Source: Mucilaginibacter glaciei (GTDB lineage: Bacteria; Bacteroidota; Bacteroidia; Sphingobacteriales; Sphingobacteriaceae). From it: a stretch of 64,000 nucleotides of DNA. Both the position numbers and the translations under genes were made by a program. Positions 17,732 through 27,526 of the stretch are shown here, one piece after another. The stretch lies in NCBI RefSeq assembly GCF_014773245.1, contig NZ_JACWMX010000007.1, positions 141,325-205,324 of the forward strand, read 5' to 3'. The notes below the pieces were generated by a model. The model saw only the letters and a list, made by a program, of their open reading frames with translations. It was not told the origin of the DNA and did no database searches. Each line of letters begins with the position of its first letter. Position 1 is the stretch's first letter.

Positions 17732-18175
17732 ATGGACTTTTTAAAACGCCGAGGCAATTTATTACTGTTCATCGCAGAAGGCTTACTTACCCTAATAGGC
17801 ATTTTATACCTGGCAGACACCGTCGTTTTTATTAATACAAAACAAATTGCTACCGCCATGGTGGTGCGTGTAGAGGTAAACAAGAAACTGCCGCAGCCTT
17901 ACAAGGCGACAATGGTTTACCACAACGATTTTATAAATAACAACGTGGTAAGCTATGTAGATAATATTGGCACCAACTACGCTAAAAAACACATCGACGT
18001 AAATAACCACCTGGAAATTTACTATCGCAATTACTTCCCCCGCGAGATCTATTTAACGGATTACAAGTTCCCTAACGGCAAAAACGTTGCTTTCGCATCA
18101 GTTTATATTCTGGTATTTTCCGGCATCCTTTATGTGCAATCGCGCAGGATAAACAAGCAGATCGAAAAATTTTAA
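17732..18175 (+). CDS. Two-TM membrane protein (DUF3592-like)
   Basis: The 147-residue protein has a hydrophobic helix at about residues 9-32, a beta-rich extracytoplasmic domain with YHNDFINNNVVSYVDN, and a second helix near 122-136 followed by a basic tail. The arrangement resembles DUF3592-type proteins with one small soluble domain between two helices; the match is by shape rather than a firm motif. The ATG at 17732 is preferred to the GTG at 17729. It follows the J-domain gene by 18 bp and may be co-expressed with it. Confidence 0.65.
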   Translation: MDFLKRRGNLLLFIAEGLLTLIGILYLADTVVFINTKQIATAMVVRVEVNKKLPQPYKATMVYHNDFINNNVVSYVDNIGTNYAKKHIDVNNHLEIYYRNYFPREIYLTDYKFPNGKNVAFASVYILVFSGILYVQSRRINKQIEKF

Positions 18176-18213
18176 GATGGTTTGCCGATGACATATCGCT
18201 AAAACCGGATAAT

Positions 18214-18221
18214 TATTTTTG
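18214..18221 (+). promoter_or_regulatory. Bacteroidota -7 box (TATTTTTG) before the START-domain gene
   Basis: TATTTTTG fits TAnnTTTG and lies 16 bp before the ATG at 18238. No clear -33 TTG at the usual distance was seen. Confidence 0.4.
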
Positions 18222-18237
18222 TGGTATATAATGCTAT

Positions 18238-18882
18238 ATGTTTAAATGCCCCGCTATATTATTACTGTTGCTGCTGGTTTTTTCCATAGCCGGCGCACAA
18301 ACCACCTGGACGTTAAAGAACGACCACGACGGGATTAAAGTTTACTCCAGCCCGGTAGAGAATTCAAAAGTAAAGGCCTTACGGGTGGAGTGTAATTTCC
18401 AGGCAAACCTATCACAAATTGTTGCGGTGCTGCTTGATGTTAAAACCTGTACCGAATGGGTTTATCATACCAAATCATGCACGCTACTAAAACAGGTATC
18501 GCCATCTGAAGTTTACTATTACTCTGAAGTGAGTTTGCCCTGGCCGGTAGAGAACCGTGACTTTGTTGCGCATCTTACCGTTACACAAGATCCGGCAACC
18601 AAAGTGGTTATTGTTGACGGCCCCGCTGTGCCCGGAATGGTTAGCCCTAAAACCGGCATTGTACGTATAGCCAACTCGAAAGGCAAATGGCTGATAACCC
18701 CTGTTGAAAAAAATGAAGTGAAAGTTGAATATACGCTGAATGTTGACCCGGCCGGTAACCTTCCCGCCTGGGCGGTTAACTTGTTATCGTCTGAAGGGCC
18801 GCTACAAAGCTTCAAAGCATTACGTAGCCAACTCAAAAAACCTGAGTATAGGAATGCGAATCTATCGTTTATTAAAAATTAA
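18238..18882 (+). CDS. Secreted START-domain lipid-binding protein
   Basis: The 214-residue protein has a signal peptide (LLLLLVFSIAGAQ) and a START fold. Visible features are WTLKNDHDGIKVYSSPVENS, an internal VLLDVKTCTEWVYHTKSC, and SLPWPVENRDFVAHLT. START domains form a hydrophobic pocket for lipids or sterols. In Bacteroidota this secreted version is common but its ligand is unknown. It ends 18 bp before a strong bidirectional terminator shared with the convergent M16 protease. Confidence 0.85.
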   Translation: MFKCPAILLLLLLVFSIAGAQTTWTLKNDHDGIKVYSSPVENSKVKALRVECNFQANLSQIVAVLLDVKTCTEWVYHTKSCTLLKQVSPSEVYYYSEVSLPWPVENRDFVAHLTVTQDPATKVVIVDGPAVPGMVSPKTGIVRIANSKGKWLITPVEKNEVKVEYTLNVDPAGNLPAWAVNLLSSEGPLQSFKALRSQLKKPEYRNANLSFIKN

Positions 18883-18900
18883 TACCCGATATATAAACAC

Positions 18901-18937
18901 AAAAAAGCCTTCCTGAATTAACAGGAAGGCTTTTTTT
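18901..18937. terminator. Bidirectional hairpin terminator
   Basis: AAAAAAGCCTTCCTG (18901-18915) pairs with CAGGAAGGCTTTTTT (18922-18936) around AATTAA. It lies between the convergent START-domain and M16 protease genes and has T-runs on both strands. Confidence 0.9.
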
Positions 18938-18954
18938 ATTGCTATCGCGATTGC

Positions 18955-21813
18955 TTACTTTTTCATATTGCCATCGGCATCCAACTCAACAATGGGGTAA
19001 CCTAACTTTTGCAAGCCGGGTAATATTGTCGCCTTGTCACCAACAACCAATATGATCATGTTATCAGTATTTAAATACTTTTTATTTAACTGATTAATCT
19101 CTGCCGGGGTAATGGTTGATAAGATCTTGTTCTGCTCATCTACATAAGTGGGCTTCAGATCATATTCTAAGATCCGTGACAGGAATGCAGCTTTTTGTCC
19201 GTTGGTTTCATAGCGGCGTGCATCACTCTGCCCTATCGAAGTTTGGGTGAACTTCAATTCATCCGGCGTGATACCGGTAGCCTGATAGTTACGGATCTCT
19301 TTCATAAACTCAACAACAGAACTATCTGTTGCAGCGCGCAACACACCTGCCGACGCGGTGAAATCGCCACCAAAATTACCCGAGCTAAAGCCCGAACGTG
19401 CGCCATAGGTCCAGCCTTTTTTCTCGCGAAGATTAAGGTTAATGTGGCTATTAAACGCGCCGCCTAAGATGTAGTTGGCTATACCCAATTTATAATAGTC
19501 TCCGGTTGCATCATAGTTTAGTTTATCTAAGTAACCAATGCGGATCTCTGACTGCGCCGCGTTTGGTACATCTACCATGTAAAGGGTAGTTTTACCAAAC
19601 GTCTTACCTTCTGTTAAAACCGGGATGGTTACCTTTTTATCTTTCCAGGTGTTTAAGAAAGCCAGGTTGCCACGGGCTGCACCCTGGTTAACATCGCCTA
19701 CCACTACAATACGGGTTTGTGACGGCGTGAAGTAGTTATCATAAAAGTCCTGCACATCCTGCAAAGTGATAGCCGCTAAAGTTTGCTCGTTACCGCCGGT
19801 GGCGTAGGTACGCACATTATCCGTCCCGTAAAGTATTTTATTATACACGTTTGATGCTACAACCGCCGGCTGCGTTTTAGCTTGTTTTAAACCTTCGATA
19901 GCTTGCTTCTTGATCCGGTCTAACGCATCCTGGGTAAACTTAGGGTTCAGCAAACGCTCTTGTAACAGGGTCATTGTTTTAGGCAGGTTTTTAGTGAGAG
20001 TTGATACGCTGATGATCATATCCTCTGCACTCCCAAATACGCTGATATTGCTGCCTAACTTATCCATTTCAGAATTAAACTGCTCGGCAGTGTAGGTTTT
20101 AGTATCCTCGTTCATCATCCGGCCTACTATGCCTGCCAAACCCGCTTTTGAAGGGTTTGTTACCGCATATAAACCGCCACCCTTAATGGCTATCTGCATA
20201 GCTATTGAAGGGATCTCGCTGTTTTGAGTTCCGATAATTTTTATGCCGTTTGCTGTAGTGCTTGTCCAGATGGCAGGAACTTTAATAGCAGGGTTAGCAC
20301 CTACACCCGGCTTAGGCTTACGGTCAAAATTATCGGTAGCTTTCTTATAGCTTAAGCCATTGTACCCGTAATCAGGCGCTTTGTACCCCGCTGTGTTTAC
20401 AGTAAAGTTATCGGCAGCAATGGGTGCAATGGCACCGCCCTTTGGCAATACGCTCAATAACACCGCCGGTTTGCCTTTTATATATTGATTGTAAACACGT
20501 ATCACATCTTCTTTAGTAACCGCGCGGATATCGGCCAGTTCGCGGGCTATCTGGTTTGGGTTACCGGTCATGTACTGTGCCTGCGCCAAAGCAGATACTT
20601 TGCCGCTCACGCTCGACAGGCCATTGATAGCATTTGCTTCCGCACTTGCCTTAAAGCGCACCAATGCGTCATCACTCACACCTGTTTTTTCAAACTCAGC
20701 GTAAGACTCATCAACCAATTTCTTAGCATCAGCCAATGTCTGGCCGGGGAAAGGAACCACGCGTACACTTACCTCGCCGGCCAGTTCAGAATTCTGTGAA
20801 CTCATTGTTGCTTGCGCAGCTTTGCGTGTTTTTACAAAATTTTTGTAGAAGATAGAGTTACGGCCCTGGCCTATAATTTCGCATAGGGCATCCAAAGCCG
20901 ACATATCTTTATCATAAAGCTTAACGCCCGGATAAGTGATAGATAGTAAAGGTAATTTGGCGTAGTTATCGGTATAAGAAACGTACCTGTCGGCAGTTAA
21001 TACCGGCGCAGGCAAGCTCATGTTTTTTACAACCGGGCCGCGCGGGATACTGCCAAAATATTTTTGCACCCATGCTAATGTTTGCTTAGGGTTTAAATCG
21101 CCGCCAATGGTTACGGTTGCGTTATTAGGGCCATACCAGCGCAAAAAGAAATTCTTCAGGTCATTCACACCTACTTTATTCAATTCTTCGATATAACCAA
21201 TAGTTAACCATGAATATGGGTGGCCGTAAGGATATAGGTTTTTTGAGGTGTATTCGCTTGCTAAGCCGTAAGGGCGGTTATCGTAGTTCTGGCCACGCTC
21301 ATTCTTTACAGTGGCACGCTGTACCTCGAATTTTTGCTGGGTAACGGCATCAAGCAAAAAACCCATACGGTCACTCTCTAACCAAAGCATTTTTTCTAAT
21401 TGGTTAGCAGGCACAGTTTCGTAATAGTTAGTACGGTCACGGTTGGTAGATCCGTTCAGCGTACCGCCGGCCTCAGTAATAATTTTAAAGTGATCGCCAT
21501 TGGCAACATGATCACTCCCCTGGAACATCATATGCTCAAAGAAGTGGGCAAAGCCCGATTTACCAATTTCTTCGCGGGCCGAACCTACGTGATAGGTTAC
21601 ATCCACATGCACTAAAGGATCGGAATGATCCTCGGCTAAAATCACGGTTAAACCGTTAGCTAATACATACTTTTGGTAAGGGATAACCAATTCGGTCCCT
21701 TTGCGGGTAACCGTTTCTACCAACTTGGGCCCGGTGGCCGTTTGGGCGTTGGCGGTCAAAGCCATGAATACCACCGACGGAATCAGCAGCGCAATTTTTA
21801 AAGATCTGATCAT
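18955..21813 (-). CDS. M16 family zinc metallopeptidase, two-domain secreted
   Basis: The 952-residue protein has a signal peptide (ALLIPSVVFMALTANAQ) and two M16 halves. The inverted zinc motif HxxEH is H90-F-F-E93-H94 in AHFFEHMMFQGS, with the third-ligand region around NERGQNYDNRP. The C-terminal half (about 500-952) lacks HxxEH and is the structural, inactive partner, as usual. The enzyme is probably periplasmic or outer-membrane-associated and degrades peptides. It is a single-gene unit with a 135-bp upstream spacer. Confidence 0.9.
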   Translation of the reverse strand: MIRSLKIALLIPSVVFMALTANAQTATGPKLVETVTRKGTELVIPYQKYVLANGLTVILAEDHSDPLVHVDVTYHVGSAREEIGKSGFAHFFEHMMFQGSDHVANGDHFKIITEAGGTLNGSTNRDRTNYYETVPANQLEKMLWLESDRMGFLLDAVTQQKFEVQRATVKNERGQNYDNRPYGLASEYTSKNLYPYGHPYSWLTIGYIEELNKVGVNDLKNFFLRWYGPNNATVTIGGDLNPKQTLAWVQKYFGSIPRGPVVKNMSLPAPVLTADRYVSYTDNYAKLPLLSITYPGVKLYDKDMSALDALCEIIGQGRNSIFYKNFVKTRKAAQATMSSQNSELAGEVSVRVVPFPGQTLADAKKLVDESYAEFEKTGVSDDALVRFKASAEANAINGLSSVSGKVSALAQAQYMTGNPNQIARELADIRAVTKEDVIRVYNQYIKGKPAVLLSVLPKGGAIAPIAADNFTVNTAGYKAPDYGYNGLSYKKATDNFDRKPKPGVGANPAIKVPAIWTSTTANGIKIIGTQNSEIPSIAMQIAIKGGGLYAVTNPSKAGLAGIVGRMMNEDTKTYTAEQFNSEMDKLGSNISVFGSAEDMIISVSTLTKNLPKTMTLLQERLLNPKFTQDALDRIKKQAIEGLKQAKTQPAVVASNVYNKILYGTDNVRTYATGGNEQTLAAITLQDVQDFYDNYFTPSQTRIVVVGDVNQGAARGNLAFLNTWKDKKVTIPVLTEGKTFGKTTLYMVDVPNAAQSEIRIGYLDKLNYDATGDYYKLGIANYILGGAFNSHINLNLREKKGWTYGARSGFSSGNFGGDFTASAGVLRAATDSSVVEFMKEIRNYQATGITPDELKFTQTSIGQSDARRYETNGQKAAFLSRILEYDLKPTYVDEQNKILSTITPAEINQLNKKYLNTDNMIILVVGDKATILPGLQKLGYPIVELDADGNMKK

Positions 21814-21948
21814 TTATAGTTTTTTTATATGTGAGAACTTACTTCCCTGACAGAAGAAAGGTATAATATTAGGAAATTAAGCCGTTTAGTTGGTAGCGTT
21901 TACCTATAAATCAAGTTTATGTAACAGATTTGTGACTGAGGGTGTATG

Positions 21949-22617
21949 CTATGCTGATTTGGCAAGTGCTTTTATATCAACAACTTCTAATACCTGCTTT
22001 GCATAGCCCCTTAATACGCTGTTTATCATAGCAAGGCCTACCTCTCGCATAGTGCTTAACTGGCCCGGGAAAACCAATTTTAATAGCGGCGATAACCAAT
22101 TGATCACCTTGTAATAGCCTTTTATATTTTGCTGCCCCGCGGTTGGTTTCATAAAACCCGGGCGAAAGTTATATACGTTTTTGAAGGGCAGCTTCATAAG
22201 GGCGTTCTCTACTTTGCCTTTAACACGTGCCCACATTATTTTGCCTTTTTCAGATCCATCGGTATGGCTGCCCGAAACATGGCTAAATATCATACCCGGA
22301 TTAAGATCCAATAGCACATTGGCAAAGTGTAAAGGGATATCTACCGTAATCCGTGTATAATCTGCTTCATTAACGCCATTCGAGCTTACACCTGCACAGT
22401 ACAGACATGCATCGTAACCCTTTAATTGATCGCTAACATTCTCCAATTTAAAAAAATCGGCCACTATTACTTCTTTCAGCTTCGCGTTTGGAACCCCTTT
22501 GTATGGCTTACGGTTAACTATCAAAACACTTTCAACCTGCGGATGCTGAAGGCATTCCAGCAAAACGCCCTCGCCCACTAAACCCGTTGCGCCGGTAAGG
22601 ATTAGTTTAACTCCCAT
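21949..22617 (-). CDS. NAD(P)-binding epimerase-like protein
   Basis: The 222-residue protein is an atypical SDR with the nucleotide motif LTGATGLVGEGVLLECL at the N-terminus and CLYCAGVSS further on. It is short for a sugar epimerase. The family includes YwnB/HSCARG-like NAD(P)-sensing proteins and putative reductases, and no catalytic YxxxK is obvious. It follows a 53-residue membrane protein by only 3 bp on the same strand, so the two probably form an operon. Confidence 0.75.
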   Translation of the reverse strand: MGVKLILTGATGLVGEGVLLECLQHPQVESVLIVNRKPYKGVPNAKLKEVIVADFFKLENVSDQLKGYDACLYCAGVSSNGVNEADYTRITVDIPLHFANVLLDLNPGMIFSHVSGSHTDGSEKGKIMWARVKGKVENALMKLPFKNVYNFRPGFMKPTAGQQNIKGYYKVINWLSPLLKLVFPGQLSTMREVGLAMINSVLRGYAKQVLEVVDIKALAKSA

Positions 22618-22620
22618 ATT

Positions 22621-22782
22621 TTAAATGAATATCAAACCGATGATCACCGCCCAAATCGCCATAAAAAAGAAGCCGGCAAACACTTCGTTCTTGTGCTTCT
22701 TAATCGTTTTGGTGATAAAGGCAATATAAAATACCCATCCTAAAAAGATGATAGCCATTATGGGGGCGGCAAATATTCTCAT
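22621..22782 (-). CDS. 53-residue two-helix membrane protein
   Basis: Reading leftward from the ATG at 22780-22782 gives 53 residues (MRIFAAPIMAIIFLGWVFYI at the start) ending with TAA at 22621-22623. It has two strongly hydrophobic helices (about residues 5-22 and 36-53) joined by a basic loop TKTIKKHKNE. Such architecture is rare by chance. It starts 53 bp upstream of the ABC permease stop and ends 3 bp before the epimerase-like gene. It may be a small inner-membrane subunit; function unknown. Confidence 0.65.
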   Translation of the reverse strand: MRIFAAPIMAIIFLGWVFYIAFITKTIKKHKNEVFAGFFFMAIWAVIIGLIFI

Positions 22783-22835
22783 GCTGATTGCTAATTTGAA
22801 ATCAAATGTAATAACTAAATAACTTCTTTTACAAA

Positions 22836-25226
22836 TTACTCATTCCGCAAGCTTTTTACGGGGTTGGCAATAGCAGCCTTAATTGCCTGATAACTAATTG
22901 TACTCAAAGCAATGACGATGGCGATGAACCCGCCAAGTGCAAAGATCCACCAGCCGATCTCAATCCTGTAGGCAAATGCCTGGATCCACTTATTCATTAC
23001 GAGTAAAGCTATCGGGCAGGCAATCACGATGGCAATCAATACCAGATTAACGAACTCCTTTGACAGTAGCGCGGTTATCTGCATAACGGATGCGCCAATC
23101 ACCTTGCGGATCCCTATCTCCTTTCTGCGTTGTTTAACGCTGAAAAGCGCCAGCCCAAACAGCCCAAAGCATGCTATACTGATAGCAAGAGTTGTAAACA
23201 CGCCAAACATTTGCCCAAATTTGATCTCGGCTTCATATTGACGGTTAAAACTTTCGTTCAGGAAACTATACTCCAGCGGCCTTTGCGGTACCATTTTTTT
23301 CCAGAGCTTTTCAATGTCATGTACCGTGGTTTTCACATCGGCCGTATTCATTTCAACAGAAAACACCCGGAACTTGTCGGGCATTATCCGCATAGCTAAC
23401 GGGCCGATCTGCTTTTGTAATGATTCGAAATGAAAATCTTTAAAAACACCAATTACGCGGGCATCATTAGGGTACATCCCCACCTTAACGCCAATGGCTT
23501 CGTCGGCATTTTTAAAGCCTAATTTACGCAGGGCACTTTCATTAATGATCATTGATTCCACGGTATCGGCAGCAAACTGATTAGATAACGCCCGCCCGGC
23601 TACCATCGGTACGCCATATTGCCTCATAAAATTAAAGTCGGTTAAAATTATTGGCAACTCTGCATGTATCGTGTCGCCGGTTCTTTTGGCAAATTCCATA
23701 GACCAACCACCCGAAGTTATATTGCCCGGCACATCTGACGACGCCGTAACCGCCTTTACTCCTTTTATACGCAGCAATTCATTACTTATTAGTTGGCTTT
23801 GCTTTTTCACCCAACCGTCACCTTCAAAATTGAGCACAAGCGTTTGCGATGGTTTAAAGCCCAGATCATGCTTTTGCATAAATTGCAGTTGACTATAAAC
23901 GACGATACTGCTGATGATCAGAATGATGGAAACAGCAAATTGAAAAACAACCAGGCCTTTACGAATGCCGATACTAAATGTTGATGAACGCAATGTGCCT
24001 TTCAAAGCGGCAACAGGATTAAATCCCGATAGCACAAACGCCGGATAACTACCCGATAGAAACCCTACTGTAATCAAAATACTTAGCAAGGCTGCAATAT
24101 GTATGGGCGTTAACAGGTTAAACACAATGGATTTGCCCGCGAAAGTGTTAAATGCAGGCATTATCATGTAGGCCGCCAACAACGCAATGATTAACGCCAC
24201 ACCTACCATTAAAAAAGATTCGATATAAAACTGGCTGATTAAAGCTGCGCGGCTTACTCCATTCACTTTTTTTATAGCTACCTCTTTGGCGCGTTCAGCA
24301 CTGCGGGCAGTAGAAAGGTTAATAAAATTGATACAGGCGATCAGCAAAACAAACAGCGCAATGGCCGCAAAAACGTATAGACTGTTTATATTTCCCGTTT
24401 TACCAGCCTGGTTTTCCCGGTCGCTATGTAGATAAATATCTGTTAATTTTTCCAGGTTATAATGGTGCGTGGTACTGCCGGTATTGGCTTTATGCCGGGT
24501 AGCAAAGGCATCAAACTGGTTTACCAAATTATTAGCATCATAATCATCAGGCAGTAAAATATAGGTGTAAAAGTTATTGGAGTACCAATTGGTAAACAAC
24601 CAGTCGTAACCCGAGTCTTTTTTCACTGCGGTAGCCATCGATATCAGGATATCGAAACTAAGGTGTGATGTAGCAGGCACATCTTTAATTACTCCGGTAA
24701 CGCTTAAATTTTCCCCATTTAATATAAGTGATTTGCCTACAGCTTCGGTATTACCAAAATACTTGTGTGCCGTTGTCTCCGTGATAACAATACTCATCGG
24801 GTTAACCAACGCAGTCGCTATATTACCACTGATCATTGGCAGGTCAAACACCTTAAATATCTGTGGGTCGGCAAAGTATAAGTGCCTTTCCTCAAAAAGC
24901 TTATCTTCATACTTCACCAGCGCTTCGGCACTGATGATTCTTACAGCCTCTTTTATCTGCGGGAAATCATTTAGTAAAGCCGGTGCTAAAGGGCCCGGAG
25001 AGCCGGCACCATGTTGCATGAGCGCGTTGGTTTTTTTATCATCAACCACGCGGTAAATATTTGCCGCGTTTTTATGGTATTTATCAAAACTCAATTCATT
25101 CTCAATGTATAACGACATTAATATAACCGCAGTAATGCTGATTACCAGCCCGCCAATATTAATAGCCGTAAAGGTTTTGGTACGGATCAAATTCCTGAAC
25201 GCGAACCTCAATTGATTGATGATCAT
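22836..25226 (-). CDS. FtsX/MacB-type ABC transporter permease
   Basis: The 796-residue protein has the double-FtsX layout typical of Bacteroidota. It has an N-terminal helix and MacB-like periplasmic domain (about 20-250), three helices ending near 400 with ARSAERAKEVAIKKVNGVSR, and a second periplasmic domain and three helices ending with QRRKEIGIRKVIGASVMQI. It would act as a mechanotransmission or export permease. No ABC ATPase gene is adjacent, so the partner is elsewhere. These proteins often occur as orphan paralogues in this phylum. Confidence 0.85.
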   Translation of the reverse strand: MIINQLRFAFRNLIRTKTFTAINIGGLVISITAVILMSLYIENELSFDKYHKNAANIYRVVDDKKTNALMQHGAGSPGPLAPALLNDFPQIKEAVRIISAEALVKYEDKLFEERHLYFADPQIFKVFDLPMISGNIATALVNPMSIVITETTAHKYFGNTEAVGKSLILNGENLSVTGVIKDVPATSHLSFDILISMATAVKKDSGYDWLFTNWYSNNFYTYILLPDDYDANNLVNQFDAFATRHKANTGSTTHHYNLEKLTDIYLHSDRENQAGKTGNINSLYVFAAIALFVLLIACINFINLSTARSAERAKEVAIKKVNGVSRAALISQFYIESFLMVGVALIIALLAAYMIMPAFNTFAGKSIVFNLLTPIHIAALLSILITVGFLSGSYPAFVLSGFNPVAALKGTLRSSTFSIGIRKGLVVFQFAVSIILIISSIVVYSQLQFMQKHDLGFKPSQTLVLNFEGDGWVKKQSQLISNELLRIKGVKAVTASSDVPGNITSGGWSMEFAKRTGDTIHAELPIILTDFNFMRQYGVPMVAGRALSNQFAADTVESMIINESALRKLGFKNADEAIGVKVGMYPNDARVIGVFKDFHFESLQKQIGPLAMRIMPDKFRVFSVEMNTADVKTTVHDIEKLWKKMVPQRPLEYSFLNESFNRQYEAEIKFGQMFGVFTTLAISIACFGLFGLALFSVKQRRKEIGIRKVIGASVMQITALLSKEFVNLVLIAIVIACPIALLVMNKWIQAFAYRIEIGWWIFALGGFIAIVIALSTISYQAIKAAIANPVKSLRNE

Positions 25227-25358
25227 ATATTTAGAGTTGATTAACTTGGCTTACCAAAGCTATGCCATAATATAAACATCTCAAAATCAATTAATTAAAA
25301 CAACAACAAATTTTTACTGTTCGGATACGTTACACCCGCTGTGCGGTGCTGATACAAA

Positions 25359-25392
25359 AAAAGGCGGGCAACCCGTTGGTTACCCGCCTTTT
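25359..25392. terminator. Hairpin terminator near the alcohol dehydrogenase
   Basis: AAAAGGCGGGCAACC (25359-25373) pairs with GGTTACCCGCCTTTT (25378-25392) with one mismatch. It lies 18 bp after the dehydrogenase stop on the minus strand and is followed leftward by a T-run, so it ends that transcript before the upstream region of the ABC permease. Confidence 0.8.
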
Positions 25393-25410
25393 AATCAATG
25401 GAATAGCTGC

Positions 25411-26454
25411 TTATAAAGTTGCCATATCAATTACAAAGCGATAGCGTACATCGCCTTTAACCATACGTTCGTAAGATGCTGTAATATCCTTCATGTCTAT
25501 CACTTCGATATCAGAAACGATGTTGTGCTCGGCGCAAAAATCAAGCATTTCCTGAGTTTCAGCTATACCACCGATACCAGATCCTGCTAAGCTTTTACGG
25601 CCACCTAACAGGCTGAACGCAGCAATTTCTGCCGGTTTAGGCGGAACGCCAACGCAAATATGAACACCGTTAGTTCTTAATAAACCCAGGTACATGTTAA
25701 AATCGTGCTCGGCAGAAACGGTATCCAATATAAAATCGAATGTGCCTTTAGCAGCTTCAACCTGCGCAGGGTCTTTCGTAACCACAAAATGGTGTGCACC
25801 TAATTTTTTAGCATCTTCTTCTTTACTTGCAGATGTACTTAAAACCGTAACCTCTGCACCAAAAGCAACACCAAACTTAACTGCCATGTGGCCTAAACCA
25901 CCTAATCCCAAAACGGCTAATTTGTGGCCTTTTCCAACTTTCCAGTGGCGTAAAGGCGAGTAGGTTGTGATACCTGCGCAAAGTAGCGGTGCGGTACCTG
26001 CCAAATCTAACTTGTCAGAAATATGCAGCACAAATTCCTCGCGTACCACAATGCTATTGCTGTAACCACCGTAGGTTGGCGATGAACCATCACGCTCCAT
26101 TCCATTGTAAGTTTGCGTGTTACCTTCCAGGCAGTACTGCTCCAGATCCTGCTTACAGTTTTCGCAAACCTGGCAAGAATCTACCATACAACCGGTACCG
26201 GCTAAATCGCCCACTTTAAATTTGGTAACGTGGTCGCCTACTTTAACTACACGTCCAACAATTTCGTGACCGGGCACCATAGGGAATATCCCGGGGAACC
26301 AATCATTTTTGATCTGGTGTAGATCGGAGTGGCAAACGCCACAAAATAAAATATCGAATTGCACATCATGCGGCCCCACCTCACGGCGTTGAAAGTCCCA
26401 TGGTGCAAGATCGGTTTCGGCATCTTGTGCCGCGTATCCTTTTACTGAAATCAT
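25411..26454 (-). CDS. Zinc-dependent alcohol dehydrogenase (YahK/CAD-like)
   Basis: The 347-residue medium-chain dehydrogenase has the catalytic zinc site in FCGVCHSDLH with VPGHEIVGRV, the structural zinc cysteines in DSCQVCENCKQDLEQYC, and the Rossmann motif GLGGLGHMAVKF. It belongs to the cinnamyl-alcohol dehydrogenase/YahK branch, NADP-linked reductases of broad aldehydes. The ATG at 26452-26454 starts the family sequence MISVKGYAAQ; an upstream ATG at 26487 adds 11 residues. It is probably part of aldehyde detoxification. Confidence 0.88.
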   Translation of the reverse strand: MISVKGYAAQDAETDLAPWDFQRREVGPHDVQFDILFCGVCHSDLHQIKNDWFPGIFPMVPGHEIVGRVVKVGDHVTKFKVGDLAGTGCMVDSCQVCENCKQDLEQYCLEGNTQTYNGMERDGSSPTYGGYSNSIVVREEFVLHISDKLDLAGTAPLLCAGITTYSPLRHWKVGKGHKLAVLGLGGLGHMAVKFGVAFGAEVTVLSTSASKEEDAKKLGAHHFVVTKDPAQVEAAKGTFDFILDTVSAEHDFNMYLGLLRTNGVHICVGVPPKPAEIAAFSLLGGRKSLAGSGIGGIAETQEMLDFCAEHNIVSDIEVIDMKDITASYERMVKGDVRYRFVIDMATL

Positions 26455-26605
26455 TTTGTATTTGTTTTTTAAGTTTTTGTGTGTCAAATATACATTCTTA
26501 CAAACCCCAAATTCTATCGGGAGTTTGTCAAAATAAAAATTAAAATCCTTCGCTAACCGACCGTTTACGGGTGGTATACTCTCGTTTTAAAAGGTCAATC
26601 GATAA

Positions 26606-27445
26606 TCAAGCACTGTATGCCATTGAGCGCGAAAGCTCTTCATTAAAACGGAATTCCTTTTCCAGTTTATCCAGTTGGCTCATGGCCCTGTCATAAGAGT
26701 CGCCACCCAACAATAAATACATCGGTGGGTTTTCTTCATTCGCCACATCAATAATTGCGGCTGCTGCCTTTTCAGGATCGCCGGCTTGCTGGCCATCCAT
26801 TTTTAAATATCGTTCGTTAATGGCACGTACCGCTTTGTAATCTTCAATTTGGTTTTTGGCGATAAGGATAGACTCCGGTGTTAAAAAGCTGGTACGGAAA
26901 GCACCGGGTGCAACTACAGTAACGTTGATGCCGAACTCTTTTACGTCGGCCGCTAAAACTTCGGACAGACCTATAACCGAAAATTTAGTAGCCGCGTAAA
27001 CCGACCAGCCTGTAGCCGGGGCAATACCTGCAATAGAGGAAATATTAATAATGTGCCCGCTTTGCTGATAACGCATATAAGGCATCACATTGCGGATAAC
27101 GTTCAATGTACCAAACACGTTGATATCGAAACTGTCGCGGGTTTCTTTGTCGGTTAATTCTTCAATACTGCCGCCTATCCCATAACCTGCATTATTGATC
27201 ACAACATCTATCCTGCCGAACGCTTTTTTTGTTTGATGAAGCGCGCATCCTACGCTGTCTTCGTTAGCAAGGTCTACTTCAATTGGCAAAAAATTATCGC
27301 CTGCAATGCCAACCGCATCAACCAGGCCCGGTAAATTACGTGATGTGGCCGCTACATTTTGTCCGGCATCCAATAATTGCGTTACCAGGCTAAGGCCAAA
27401 ACCTTTTGATGCGCCTGTAATGAACCATGTTTTTTTGCTTTGCAT
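26606..27445 (-). CDS. Short-chain dehydrogenase/reductase
   Basis: The 279-residue classical SDR has ITGASKGFG for NADP binding, NNAG at about residue 75, Ser in NISSIAG and the active-site YAATKFS. It belongs to the large group of oxidoreductases often paired with AraC regulators. The start at 27445 (MQSKKTWFITGAS) is preferred to an ATG at 27490. It lies 81 bp downstream of an AraC regulator on the same strand, which probably controls it. Confidence 0.85.
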   Translation of the reverse strand: MQSKKTWFITGASKGFGLSLVTQLLDAGQNVAATSRNLPGLVDAVGIAGDNFLPIEVDLANEDSVGCALHQTKKAFGRIDVVINNAGYGIGGSIEELTDKETRDSFDINVFGTLNVIRNVMPYMRYQQSGHIINISSIAGIAPATGWSVYAATKFSVIGLSEVLAADVKEFGINVTVVAPGAFRTSFLTPESILIAKNQIEDYKAVRAINERYLKMDGQQAGDPEKAAAAIIDVANEENPPMYLLLGGDSYDRAMSQLDKLEKEFRFNEELSRSMAYSA

Positions 27446-27526
27446 TATACTGATGTTTTTGTTCAACAAAAGTACTATTACAAGGTACAAGAGCGTTTAC
27501 ATCATTCAAACCAATTATTACAAAAT

